Source: Galbula dea (taxonomy: Eukaryota; Chordata; Aves; Piciformes; Galbulidae). From it: a DNA stretch of 64,000 bases. The notes below the pieces were generated by a model. The model saw only the letters and a program-made list of their open reading frames with translations. It ran no database searches and was not told where the DNA came from. A program made the translations under genes and the position numbers. This document shows positions 22,461 through 35,282 of this stretch, one piece after another. The stretch spans positions 1,666,822 to 1,730,821 of the forward strand of contig VWZX01009108.1 of the NCBI GenBank assembly GCA_013399015.1, written 5' to 3'. Within the stretch, counting starts at the first letter, position 1. Each line of letters opens with the position of its first letter.

Positions 22461-25400
22461 GGCCCGAGAGCTGCTGCCTTCCCCCTCACCTCCCGACGAG
22501 CCTTCACCTCTGGTTTATAACCTGTCTCCCCCCGCTAATTTCGATGGATAATTACCTGTTGATAATTTTAGAATAAAAGATTTTTTTTCCTTTTCTTGAT
22601 GCCGCGAAATACAAAAATCCTTCTTTTTTTTGGTTGCCATTTTTTCCCTTTCTTTCAAACCACTATTTCTCTCCAGTTGAAGGTTGAAGGTTAATGTCGA
22701 TGGCAGCTTCTGAAGGATTAAAAAATAACTATCGATCCTAATTGACTCATTTTTTTGCTTGCAAGCAGCAGTAAAATTTCCCCACAAAACAAAACAAAGC
22801 AAACCCCAACATTTTGCAGGTTACATTAGGAAGTTTTCCAGCCTGCATCTGCCACTCTAGAACTTACCTGTATCTTACCCTGTAAGATACTCAGGTTTGT
22901 TCCCTCTGCCAATTAATCTCAAACATGCCTCTATAATCATTAAATTGCTCCAGATTTATAGTAATGTCACTGCTCGAGACCTGAACAGCCTCTCCAGTAC
23001 ACAGCTCAGCCTGAGACCTACAGGACCTTCGCATTATTTTATCAGAAGCCACTCTGAGATGGATAAGGTAAGTTGGTAGCTTTACTGCACATGCTAATTA
23101 ATGTATATACAAGGCAATATACTACTCTTAATGATGGTGACAGCAAAGAGAGCCCGATCCTGCTCCTTAGAAGTCAGGGGCAAATTCCTTCTAACTGACA
23201 CTGACTTGGGCCCATGGTGTCTCTGCTCTGCAGAGAGAGGGAGGTATCATTTTCATTGCAGAGACACGAAAACAGACACGATGCAATTAGATTACTTTTC
23301 TCTGCATCAAGGAGAATTGAGGCAGAGTGGGGAAAGCAAGGCAGCCTTTGAACCCCCTCCCCAGCTCATGTCCGAGGGACACCACACAGCATGAAAGAAA
23401 CATCTACAAATTAAGACTGGTACCAGGTGAAATACGTGGTCTTCTTCCGGTGTTGTATTTTATCTCCAGCCCAAGTGCATGACTCCAGCTACCCTGGGAA
23501 AGCCCGGAGTAGCACGGGCTACCTTTACAACAACTGACCCACGCTCTGGTCTGTTAGAGAGGGGACCAGGCATAGGATTACACACTCAGTGACAGTATTT
23601 TCACATTGCTGCTTGGGGCTTTGACTGTGTAATTCTTAGTAGAGTCCTGAAAGATTGCACTGGTAAACCCTCACACGGTGCGAGTGAGCACTTCACATCC
23701 CTAAAGTTTCACTTCCAAATTTGTAAATAACTGCCTTTCTGTTGATTCCTGGAAGGGCAGAGAAGTCCTGCAGCGAGGGGCATGCTGCTCTGGGATTTTC
23801 CACTGCTGTGTGGTTGTTTACAGTCACACCAAGTGAGTGCGAAATGGGAGTGTTCCGAGCTTGCGTGTTTTTCACGGCTTTACACCAACTCTATGAAACT
23901 GCACTCAGAGCAACACCGTGAAGAACAAGATCCCCTGTGTTCTGCTTGGCTTTTAAAATGACAGCTTCAAAATATACCACATTCCAGAAGGGAGATGGGG
24001 GGATAAGGAGACCATCCTGTAAAGATCATCCTTTCTTCAGCACAAGACACTGTGAGCTTTGGAGCAAACTGTGAGGGGAAGATGAGGTGGTTAGGCTTGT
24101 AGGGCCAGACCATTTGCACTGTAAGCAGGAACCCAGCAGCACCACATCTCAGCGTTTTGTTTGCTCTGCAGTTCTCTGGGCACAGGTAGCAGTGGTGGCA
24201 GAAGACACAAGACCTTGGCTAATGACAACCTTACTGTGTGGCCTAAAGCACTATTTCAACTACCTTTACTAGCTGCCTCTTGTCTTTTTTGCAGATACTG
24301 ATGAAGTTGGCTTTGGTAAGAAGTACCTGCAAGTTCCTCCTATCTGCCATGTGCTCTGTGGATTCACTTCAGTTGTTTGGAACCAGGTGTGGCCACAAGA
24401 ATAAAACCACCATCGTGTTTGGGCCCTGGGATGACTGTTCAGTGAGGTGATTCAGAGATTCGAGCTCCCTTGGAGAGGCTGCCTGCAGTTTAAACTTGTT
24501 TGGTGTCACAGCAGCTTGCTGTGAGCTGCCAGGAGTCGTGTTCTGCACGTGCAAACCCAGCACCGAGTTTAACAGCTCCGGCTCCAGCAGCGTGCACATT
24601 CCAGGCTGTTTGCAGCCAGCCGCGGGTCCCTGCTCCGCAGACTGATGGCACAGTCTTGTTTACTGACAGTAAAAGCAGCTCTTAATCACCAAGTGGCTAA
24701 GCCATAGAGCAGGAAATACAGCAGAGGCATTTTATCACACGTGTGACATTTTCGAGCCTTCTCCACGCTAAGAGGCAACTTGACAATAAAGGTATGTGAT
24801 ACGTTTTCCAGCCAGGGAGGATGGACAGTGAGAGGTCTCTGTCTTTTCAGTCATCTCCAAGCACAGATGATGTATTTTCCAGGCACAGCTACCTCTTCTC
24901 AGTTGTGTAAGATCTGCAACATTCACACTGTCCCCCTCCTCTTTTTGTCTTTCTTTGTGTTTTCTCTGTTCCCTCTCCTGGTTTGACTTTCTCACCTCTG
25001 CTCCTCCCAAACCACTGGGAATAGTCAGCAGTCAGCGTTTCCACAGAGTAAGCCTTCCAGCCCCTGCTTAGCCAAGGAAGGTTTTCCCTTCCCAAAGCTC
25101 TTCCAGGTTGGATGCCCTGTGGAACCCTCCGGGAAGGCTGTCAGGAATACACATGCAAAGTGGGATGTTGGAAGGTGCTGGCAGTTGGTTGTCAGGATGG
25201 TAGAGTTAGAGGCCTTGGGCCATGCTTTAAGACAAAGTCGTTTGTCCCCTTTTATCTGGAAATAAAGCTAATAGCCATCTGTGTCTGCAGAGCTGTGCTG
25301 TGACACTCCTGGAGACCTGCAAATGCAGAGTTCAAACCAGGCTTGTTTCTTATCATCTTGGCTTAAATCAACAATGAGAAGGATTAAAGATGGCAAGGCC

Positions 25401-28400
25401 AGACCTTATTTTTTCCTGGCATGTCTTAAACCTGGGTAAAACATCACCTCTGTGCATTAATTTCAGTGTAATTAATTGTCATCAGGCTTAACAAATTGAG
25501 TGATTTGGGGACGGTGTCACTGCCCCTTGCCCTCCACAGAGACCTGGGTAGCAGCAAGGGGAAAGAGGCAAATGGGAAGTTTGCTTCTTTTTCTGGAGGG
25601 AGTTTATATCCAAACACCAAACACTTATCCCCATGTCTGTATTGATCCAGCATCATACAAAAGGTAACTACGGGTGCAACTACACCTTTCTGAACATTAA
25701 TTTAATCTGCAAGTCTCCAAACTGCTCTCTTGTGCTAAAACTCAGATGATAATCCAAAATGCAGTTAAAAGTTCCTGACACACACAGGCTTTGTAGGTCT
25801 TGAGTGAAGCAGGCATAACCTCTTTGAAGAGCTCAAGTGGTAGAGAGACATGTGAGTGTCAGCTCTAACAAATAGCATTTTAAAAGACACTTTACAAAGC
25901 TGTGTACCTTTCTTACTGGGATGATAATGAGCCAACCTGGTGCAGAACACCTCCTTCCCCAGGGCCTGCTCCAGAGACCCCTCACATACTGCTGGGGCTG
26001 TCTGGGACACTGGCACAGAGGGAAAATTGTGCATTTTATCCTTTCTGGCACCAATGTTGTTCCCTTCTTATCACCTTACTCCAGCTCCTTACATTCCTGT
26101 CTCTGATCCCAACAACTGCTCCCTGCTGCTGTTACAAGGTGTCCCTCCTCCTCCTTTCATTCCCGAGATAAAACTGGCAGCCCTTGGTGTCCCTCCACTG
26201 CCATCTGCTTGTTGGCTGATGTTTGCTGTTTCCTGCCCCATCCTCACCAAAACACACAAGAAACACACAATCCTGAACAGCAAACCGGGTTCCCCAGTTC
26301 TACCCTGATGCTTTTTCCTTCTCACACCTCAAAATCCCCTTGGAAGCTCTGGGTTGCTCCCCCCCTGTAGGAAACAGCCCTCTGAGACCCTCTTCAAGGG
26401 GAGCTGTGATATAGAGTGATGAAGCCAGAGGCACTGTGGCACCAGCCATGAGCCAGGCCCCAGGAAATCCTCTCCCAGTGCCTGGCCCATGTCAGCACAC
26501 AGCCTGGCAACGATTTCAGATGGAAGTTTGGATGCCGGTTCCAGGCAGGCTCTCCCCTTCACTTCTCCCAGAGAAACTTTTTCTCAGCCTAACCTTGCTC
26601 CCTACTTTCAGATGGTTCCTCCCAGGCCAGATGCTGTATTATCTGGAGTGACTTTCCCTCCCAACCTTGTTTTCCTCCTACTCCTGAGTCCTTTGTCTGG
26701 CTGCCAAGTGGAACAGCCCTGCCAGGCAGACAGCTGCTCAGCATCACTGTGCGGGTGCTGCCCTATGGGCTGAGAAGCTGATTCCAGGCTCGTTCCATCT
26801 TGGAGGGGGATGTTCTGCCTTAGAGATGGCATGTACCAGAAGGGGGAAAAACAAATAGCACCTGTAAAGCTGTTGGAAGAGACAGGAAATGTTTAAGATA
26901 AAGAAGTCTTAATGCTACTCTGGGTTTACCTTTGAGTTAGCGTGAGTAGCAAGCCTACTCTCTCCTGCTCCTGCTGGAGGTCTCCCTGGAGGACCACAGA
27001 GTGAGAGTGAGAAGTTTCCAAACCTTCAGCCACAAAAGCACAGGCCTGGAATCTCTTTAATGAGAGTTTTCCTCTTTGTAGTTTGCCAGGCAAACAAGCA
27101 CCAGGCACCAATATCAAAACCAGCAAAGAAAGCAAGGGCAGAAAGGAAACAGCTTTGTCTTGCTTGTTAAGAACAGGCAAATGAAGCTACTGAGCATCCA
27201 TCAGCAGGTAGAAGAGCTCTCCCTGCTGAGGACGGGGTGAAACCAGGCCAGGTCCAGGCAAGGGGCTCTTCTTCCTCCCTTGCTCTTTCTTGCAGGGACA
27301 GATTATCACTTATCCCCACCTTACAGGGCTTCCCTGCATCGTCTTTCCAGACAAACGAGCTCTCCACCCTGCTCCACTCCTTCAGTTTGCCTGGAAGGAC
27401 TCTACCTTCTTGCCCTGCAGGGCTGGACTCTGGATTCTCTCCCACTCCTGAACCCTTGAAGGCTGTGCCAAGGAGGGTGGCCTGGCCCAGAGCATGGTGA
27501 GCTGGCACTGCTGGGCTGCCTCTGCCTCCCGCCCTGTGTTATGGCTGTGGGCCCAGGGCAGGGAATACCCCACCCTTTGGCTTTGGCACAAGAGGCTCAG
27601 AGACTTGCTTTCATCCCAGCCCTGTCTGGGAAAGCTCTTGAACCTGCTTCTGCATCTGGGAGCAGAGGAACCCACAGCAGAGCTGAGTGCTGGCTCACCT
27701 GAAGTGCTTCCTGTGTGCAGGCTGGTGTCAAATACCCAAATATCCCTGATCAGATTGTGCCTGTGTGACATAAGTGTCCACATGAGATGTGTGGTGGCTG
27801 CAGAATCCAGCTGCATTTTGGAGAGACACCTTGAGGTTCAGCCTCACAGAAAACCTTTCAAGGGGGAACCAAGTGTCACCAGACCAGGGAAACAAATCCT
27901 GAAACAAAAAGTTGAGAAGCACAAACACCTCTGTCCCCTCCTAGCCTCACTGCAACACCAGCTGTAAAGCCTGTCAGGAGCGTCCCTAATTGTTTTGTTG
28001 CTGGTCATTTGAGCAAAGGAAGTGGAGGAGAGAAGCAAAGCCCTGGGCTGGAAAATGGAAATGACTGTGAGGAAAGGAATGTGGAGCTTCACAACAACTT
28101 AGGAGGGAGAAGAGCACGGAGCAGAAAGGAGGAGGAAGGAGAAAAACCAGGAGGTGAATCACAGTGAGAGGACAGCATAGTCTGGCAGACTGCAGAGCAT
28201 GGCACAGGCAGCTCCTCAGTGGTCTCCAGCACCATATGGCCCTTGGCTGAAGCTGCTGGGCACGATGCTTCCTTCCCTTGCTTTATCCAGGTCAGAGCCT
28301 CAGACATGGCTCTTGCCAGGATGAGTCTAACACATTTCCTGAGCTCCTGCCCCAGGACACCACTTGATGCAGAAGTGAGAGCCCTGATCACAACTCTTGC

Positions 28401-29689
28401 TAAGCTGGTTCCTGAGGATTGCTGGTGTAAAAACCCCTGTGCCCAGCTCCAGGAGCACGTAGGTGTGGAGTCTTGCAGTATCAATGGCTGGATTTCACTC
28501 TCCCAGCAGAGGTGGTGGGACAGGGTGATGCCCACAGCACTAGGACTTGGCAGTGCTCAGTGTTCTTAGGCAGCTAGATAATCAAACTCTGCCTAAAAAT
28601 CTACCTAAAGAGTGAGAGCAGCAGCCTGCTGTTCTTATTCATGCCAAGTAACTTCAGGGGCGATCTTACCCAGGAGTAATTAAATCTCTTGCACCCTGGT
28701 TTATGAGTTAACTTAGTCACTGTGGCTGAGCTGGTTACAGATCTGTTCCATGCTCTGCAGTTCACTGTGTATTTAGAAGGCAGAGTCAGCTCTTCCACCC
28801 TAGAGATGTGGAAGGAAGGAATGTGTAAACCAGACTCAGACTTCTGAAGGTAGAAGCTGTCAGCTCATGCTGCCTCTCTGCCATTTTTAAGCTGTAATGT
28901 TTACATCATGGAAAAAAGCCAACCAAGACCTCTCTGAAGACATTTCTACCTTAACTTCCAGAACAAAGTCTACTGCTTCATGAAGATGAATAATGAAATT
29001 TTGAGGTTTGGGCATCTTCATTTATTGCTGAGAAGTTGGCATCATCACTTCTCCAGATTTGGGGAAAATGAGAATAACAGTCAATAGAAAATGATATACA
29101 AAAAGATTAGTCTCTTTATCTCAACCTAATCCTTTGGATAAAGGCAAGATATTTGCATGCTATGCATAAACCTTGATCCAGTTTCAAACTCCCCTCCCCT
29201 TTTTAAGATCATTAACAATTAGCATTCAGAGAATGCCATGAATCTGCTCTGAGCTACCACTAAAGGCAGTTCAATTAACCAGCAAAAGGAACCAGGTGAA
29301 GTGCCAGGTACTGAAGTGGGTTGAAAGAAAAGATGTTTGGATGACTACAACATGACTTCTACTAGTCTGAAGGATCCTAAAGTGGAGTCACAAAGATGAT
29401 GTTTAATGTAAGCAGCACTGAAAAGCCTTCCAGTGTAAACAGCTGATGGGGAGAAGTTCCTCAACAGAAAATTGAAAGGGGAAAAAACCCCAACCCCAAA
29501 GTGGGAGTCAGTTTAATTTATTTACAAAGTTGTTACAAATAAAAAGAACTCAATGGCAAATTCCTCACATTCCACAGTTTGTCATTTGTGTGAGTATAAA
29601 TCTTGCTGCAATATTTTATTGCCAGGCACTCCAAAGTTCTGCCACATTGCATGAGGCCAGTGGCCATGCACAGGTATTGTCTGCTCACA
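22461..29689. other. Intergenic region upstream of CDK2AP1
   Basis: No gene, RNA gene or intact mobile element was recognised. The longer frames here (27494-27967 plus, 28089-28535 minus, 27382-27816 minus) overlap one another, lack family resemblance and show no splice context. Distal regulatory elements of CDK2AP1 could lie here but cannot be identified by eye. Confidence 0.6.
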
Positions 29690-29772
29690 GAAACATGGAA
29701 TGGGTTGGGTTGGAAGGGACCTTTTAAAGGTCATCTAGTCCAACCTCTCCCTGCACTGAGGATGCTGTGCTG
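29690..29772 (-). mobile_element. CR1 3'-tail fragment
   Basis: The segments TGGGTTGGGTTGGAAGGGAC and GTCATCTAGTCCAACCTCT are the reverse complement of the CR1 3' end. Only about 80 bases remain, so it is a very short, 5'-truncated copy oriented on the minus strand. Confidence 0.85.
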
Positions 29773-32700
29773 GAAGAGGAAGTCTTCAAGGCTGGCAAAC
29801 ATTTCCAGTTAGGGCATGTGACAGAAAAAACATATAGAATTCATCTGAGAAGTTAGGTGTCTTTGGAGTTCTGTCACATTGAACTGTTACAAGTGTAGAC
29901 TGAACAAGCACTGATAGCAAAGTCCTACTTAAAAAAAATGCAAGTGTGTCCTGTGTGCAGAGGTTGTCTCACAGCAGCAGTTGTTGCTGAGGTGTGGTCC
30001 AGCTCCCCCAGAGGACTGCTGGTAGAACAGCCACCTCAAATCAAAGTCAGCAGGCTGTGGGATTTGATGTCAATGACTGCAAAATAAACGACTTGGCAAA
30101 TAAAAATACCATTCTGTGCCTGCACTGAAGCTGGCATATTACTGTTGTCCCCTCCAAACCAGAAAGCAGAGACATTAATATGTATGCAATCAGGAATGCC
30201 AGCAGCAATGTCTCTTTATCACTCTCTTCAGCAGAAGCATTGAGAGGCAATCTGCCCTCAGCTGTTCTAACTGTGGCTGAGGAATGCAATCTTTCCTTCC
30301 CCCTTTCACGTTTTCCTCCTTAAAAAAAAAGGAGAGTTGTTGCTTTTCAAGCTCAATACACAAGCTAAGCAGTGACTGAGGACAGTGCTGCTGTCGGCTG
30401 AAGCCTCAGCCCTGGAGGATTCCCATGTCTCCCTTTGCGCTCAGGCATGTTTGTGGTTGTTTTACTTCATTACCTCTGCCAACGTTGTCAGCCTTTACCA
30501 CGAGAGCCTGTGACACGGAACCACAGGCTGCAGCTGCTGGTACAGGACACCCAATGCCTCCACTGCTTCTCCACACTCATTCTGAGAGCTTGCATTGGCC
30601 ACAGAAACTGCCAGAAGGATTCTGGTGCTGTTTGAAACTGGATGCTTCTTGCAGTGACTCCCCCAGCCTTTGCAAACCACTTGAATTCAGGAGATAACTG
30701 CATGGACACAATCCCTCCCAGGAAGAGGAGAAGGGCAACACCTATGTGAGAGCTAGGTAAGAGATGGGCTTTCTCTTGGTTCAAGGGCTTTCTCATTCAT
30801 CTCTAACTGATATAAACATATGTATTTTATCTGGCAATTAAAACATGCACCATTTTTTCCAAGGTAAGAGTTCTATTACCTTCATTTTGCACAGTTAGAC
30901 ATTACAGGAAGCTCAAAACTTTCCCAGGAAACACTCTACAACAGATGCATCTTTTCTAGTCTCAAGTTACTCACAGTTCTAGGGTGCTTTTAAGTCAGTT
31001 AAAATCATACTTTTACTTTTAAGTCAATTAAAATCATACTTTTACATGTTAGGACAGTGAGCAGGTCCTGTTGCTGCTGCATTTAATACTGGAACTGGTA
31101 TTGCAGGAGCTCACTGAAAGCACAACTGGAGATACTAATGAGGGGAAGAAAATGAAAATGTTTCTGGGATTAAAGCTCAAGATCTGAAAGACACTGAAAA
31201 GACTAAAGAAAACAAACTACATGAAAATGGAAATATTTCTTTCTGACACAGAAATGACCAAGATGTGAGTAGTACCAATCACTGAAAGCCATTGGGAATC
31301 TATTTCTCTCCAAACCCCCACATTATACACTAAAAATAAAGACTAAAACCACACAGCATCAAAAGGATGATGGAAGACAGACAACTGATAGCTTGGAAAG
31401 AAATGATGACAACACAGAACATCTACAATGGATGCACACATCCCTTGGAAGGTTTATATATGCTATATATATTTCAAAGTACACACAAACTGCCTGCATG
31501 GCAGGTGGAGAAAATAGGAATACATCTTGGGAAGGTCATGAAGAAAAAAAAAAACACAACACAAAGGAAAAGAAGAGTTATTTACATTCAGTAATTCAGT
31601 AGCCTTTAACATCTCTATATACAGACATCCTCTAGATATGTACAGACTGTGATGGGATCCCAATGAAGCTTAATCCAAACACAAAAATACAACCCACACC
31701 CCACCCCTCCTTGATAATGCACTTGACAAACATGTACTGGTTGCAGAGCTTCATTTACAAAGGCAACAGTAGACACTGATTAGACAAGTAGCATCCCTGG
31801 GGAACTGAAGGCCTTACAAGAGGTCTGTGTTCCCAAGGGACCATCCTGGCAGTCAGAACTTGCTGGGCAGAGGAGGGTTTGGGGAGTTACAAATGCATTT
31901 ACTGTGCCAGATGTATCTGCAGTGTGAAACTTGTTAACAGGTCAAAATGTAGTTGTTGTCAAGGGACAGTTTTAAAAGAGAAACCCCCAAATTTTAACCC
32001 TTCAATTCCCAAGTCAATGTAAAGATGCATCTTCCCCTTCTACAGCACTCTTCCAAAACTCACAGGGCCCAGAAGTCACTACCACTTTACATTTAGCTTT
32101 CCCTGCTATCAGACACCTATACTTCAAATCCTCTATTCATTTCAGATGGTCATTTGTACAAAGCAGATCAATGGCCCACGAGAAGGAAAAATCCAAAGTC
32201 TTTTCCTGTCTAGCCTTGGAATTCACATGACATGACAATTGGTCTCTCCTTTTTCTCCCTCTGAGGATGTTTGTCTTATGGGTAGTGCTGCAAGAGGATA
32301 CCACAGAGCTGCTCCTGATCCTGTCCCCAGTGCTATTTATACTCCTTGTCTCCCCAAAGCTTTAGCAGCAGCTCACACAAGGAACAAACTACTACCAAAA
32401 AACTCACACCCCAACCACCAAGCAGGAATTTTAAGAGAAAACGTTTCTGTAGCTTGAAGGCTGATTGTGTTGTTTTGATGTTAACCTTGAAGATATGCTA
32501 ACACTCCAGAGCTGTGGATGCAGATATGTTAGTAGCTGAAAGACAAAGCCAAGGCATTGAGGGTGGCAAGTAGCAGAGAGCAGGCAAAGGAGAGCAGGTA
32601 AGGGAAGGGGTTTCTGGAATGGGAACAGTTCTTATGGATCTTGTAAGTATTTGCAGGGTTTTTTTGCCCTCCAAGGGACACAAGTCCATGGGAAGTTTAA

Positions 32701-33839
32701 AGAGGGTGTGAGGGAACAGCATATCCTATGAACTCCCAGAATGAAGCAGCATGGTCTGGTTATCAACACAGAGAATATCCAATTCAAGGTCCAAATCATC
32801 CCCACAACCAGGGAGCACAAGAGCCTGAGAAGAGCACTTAGGAACTCAAGTGTTTATTTAAATTATGACATCTTTAATTAAAAAAAAATGAAAGAAAAAA
32901 ATCACTTTGTGTGAACTTACCACTTCTAGAGCCATCTTACTGAGGATTAAGATCTAAAACACTGTGTTACCATCTCAGATGGTTTCAGTTTCTACATCAA
33001 ATAATTAATAAAAAGGACAGCAAAGTCTCCACACAGCTTGCTGCTATTAGCAGTTTGGTTCCCTATCTGCTGCACTAGTAATCTGTCAACATGCCTCTCA
33101 GAATCCTGTTCCTTTCCCTAGAAGGGATGCCAAAGACATCCAAGGGTGGGTACAAAACACACCAACGTCCTCCCCCACACCCTGTCTGTGGTCTACTCTT
33201 CTCCAGGACATAACCAGCTCCTCCTAGTATCACAGCACTCAGAAACGCTTCCCATTACTACCAGAGGATGAAAACACTCCAGCACTCCTACCACCTGTAT
33301 TCCAAGTGCTTCAGAGATGCAGCAGGTCCTGTGGCACTAGGGAGCATGCCAATTTATGCCAGATCTGTATTTGCAGTCAGCTACAAGCATGGGCACCCCC
33401 TTGACCATTTCAGACTGGGAGCCCAGGGCAGCAGGCAGACTCCTTCCCTGACACAAAGGTGCTGTTACCACACCAGAGTGTGACACAGGCAGGGTTAACA
33501 GGACCTCAAGCCAAGTAAACCATGTAAAGGAACTCTCTTCAGCCTGAAGCTGTGGAACTCCTGGCCCCATGACTTATGGAAAAAATTCTTGATGACACTT
33601 GAATCTGGCTCACTGTTTACAGAAGTGCCACACACTGCAGTGGGTTGCTGCTCTGTGTATGCATCAAGGTTTAAACAGTTTACTTCTTGCCTCATTAGTG
33701 AGTTCATTTAAGATATTTGGACTGCAAGACAGAAGCCTGGTTAAAGCAGACTGGAACATGCCAAGTCCTGTCAGCTTCCAATTGTAGAGACTTGTTAGTT
33801 TTTTTGGAGGACAGGGATTGCCTAAACAAGACTCCACTT
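29773..33839. other. Intergenic region between CDK2AP1 and SBNO1
   Basis: AT-rich, with no gene recognised. It contains a 29-bp tandem duplication at 30988-31045. A distal 3'UTR extension of SBNO1 cannot be excluded. Confidence 0.55.
30988..31045. repeat. 29-bp tandem duplication (two copies, one mismatch)
   Basis: Units 30988-31016 and 31017-31045 are identical except for one G/A difference (AAGTCAGTT versus AAGTCAATT). This is probably a recent slippage or tandem duplication in intergenic DNA. Confidence 0.95.
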
Positions 33840-35139
33840 CTTGTTAGTACAATAACTTTTATTTGACATCTACAAGATCATTATCTTGTAGTTTTTTTGG
33901 ACAGGTTTATACAATCTCAATTTTTCAATAGTGCAACCTGTGCAAGCAAGAAATGACAAACATTGTCCTTCACTTTCTTATAAACATCTACTATTATAGG
34001 CAAAACAAAACTTACCCATATTATAGATAAGTGACTATTCACATTTGTACATTACAATTTCTTTTAAACAGCTCCAGATAAACTCTACAATGTCTTACAA
34101 CATATTAAACAGGATTCAAGTTACTGGGTAACAGAAACAGCACATACAGCGTAACCCTCAAGTGTTTCCCATTCTCTAATTTACAGCTCAAGTAAGGTTT
34201 CATCTTACAAGTGACAAATTAAATTACATTAATGAAGTAAAAAATAGAAGATTGTATGCGAGATGGAAGTGAATTTGCACTTCAGTTTCCAGAACCACCT
34301 CGGATTAAGGAAATGCTTCAATTGAAGGAAAAGAGGCATCCAGCCATCTTTGCAGTACACATTAGGAATACCATTAATACATTAAAAAGGAACTAATTTT
34401 AATTTAAGATGTTTTATCACAAAAAGAACATGTTGTAGACTCAAATATATAACCCCCAGGAGAGAACCAGAAAAAATGCAACACCTGGGTAGAAACACTA
34501 TAAAAATGCAATAACCAATGCTGTACAACTACGATTGTGTTTCTCTCCAAATTCCTGTCTGGTCTTTAGCCTGTCCATGCCCCTTTCCAAAGACATGCAC
34601 TGTCAAACAGAAACTGGGAAGGAACCTGAATGCATGATGTGCAACCTCTAGGGTTCATGCTTTTATAAACTCATAAGTTGAAGAGAAAAACCCCAATATA
34701 TATTTTCTATATATATACTCAGTACATGCATTCAAGGATATCTCCCACAGCAATGGCATTGATGCACTGCGTTAAACCCTGAGCACTGTCTGACAAGATA
34801 AAAATAAAGCCTGCTTGGGGATTCTTTTTTCTTTTTTGTTTTTTTTCAAGCATTTTCAAACAAATTGTGGTTTGTAGCTTAAAAGGCCAAAAGTAAAAGC
34901 AAACAGGAAGCACTACAGAGAGCGTAAGGAAAGACAGATGCACCACCATCGACAACTGCTGGCTTTCAGTTCTACCAACCTTTTTAGAGCTCTTTATTCC
35001 CAAAGTATTTGAGAGCACACAACTGAACTGAAAAAGTTATATTTCTTTGGAATCTGTCCCTGATTTTTTTTGGATGCAAGTGATATGCTTTTACAGCCTT
35101 TTCCTCAAACACCAAAGTCAACACCTGCAGTTTGTCCTC
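33840..35139 (-). other. SBNO1: SBNO1 3'UTR
   Basis: AU-rich sequence between the TAA stop and the AATAAA at 33858-33863, uninterrupted by splice signals. It includes a (TA)-rich palindromic stretch at about 34695-34720. Confidence 0.65.
33858..33863 (-). terminator. SBNO1: SBNO1 poly(A) signal (AATAAA)
   Basis: TTTATT on the plus strand gives AATAAA on the gene strand, 1.28 kb after the stop codon. Cleavage is expected near 33840. More distal sites were not excluded. Confidence 0.6.
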
Positions 35140-35282
35140 TTAGGCGTTGTTGAAATTGGTGATGCTTTGTGGGTGATGCTGCTGCCAGATCTGCTGCTGT
35201 TGTACTGCAAGCTGTTGAGACTGGTCTGATGTCGACAGGAGGTTTACAAGGGGTGACACACAATTTGCAGGAATGATCAAAC
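35140..35282 (-). CDS. SBNO1: SBNO1 coding exon 31 (last)
   Basis: Residues 1345-1391, [20 protein letters not shown] then [20 protein letters not shown] and ITNFNNA, ending in TAA. The Gln/His-rich tail is typical of SBNO1. Confidence 0.97.

Noticed and set aside
21972..22520. 182-codon plus-strand frame in the CDK2AP1 CpG island
   Set aside because: It is an Arg/Gly/Ala-rich frame produced by GC-rich sequence, antisense to the CDK2AP1 leader, with no family resemblance.
27494..27967. 157-codon plus-strand frame in the intergenic region
   Set aside because: It overlaps a 144-codon minus-strand frame. Neither has a recognisable domain, and both are expected by chance in moderately GC-rich DNA.
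28089..28535. 148-codon minus-strand frame
   Set aside because: No recognisable motif or exon structure. An overlapping plus-strand frame of similar length has an equal claim.
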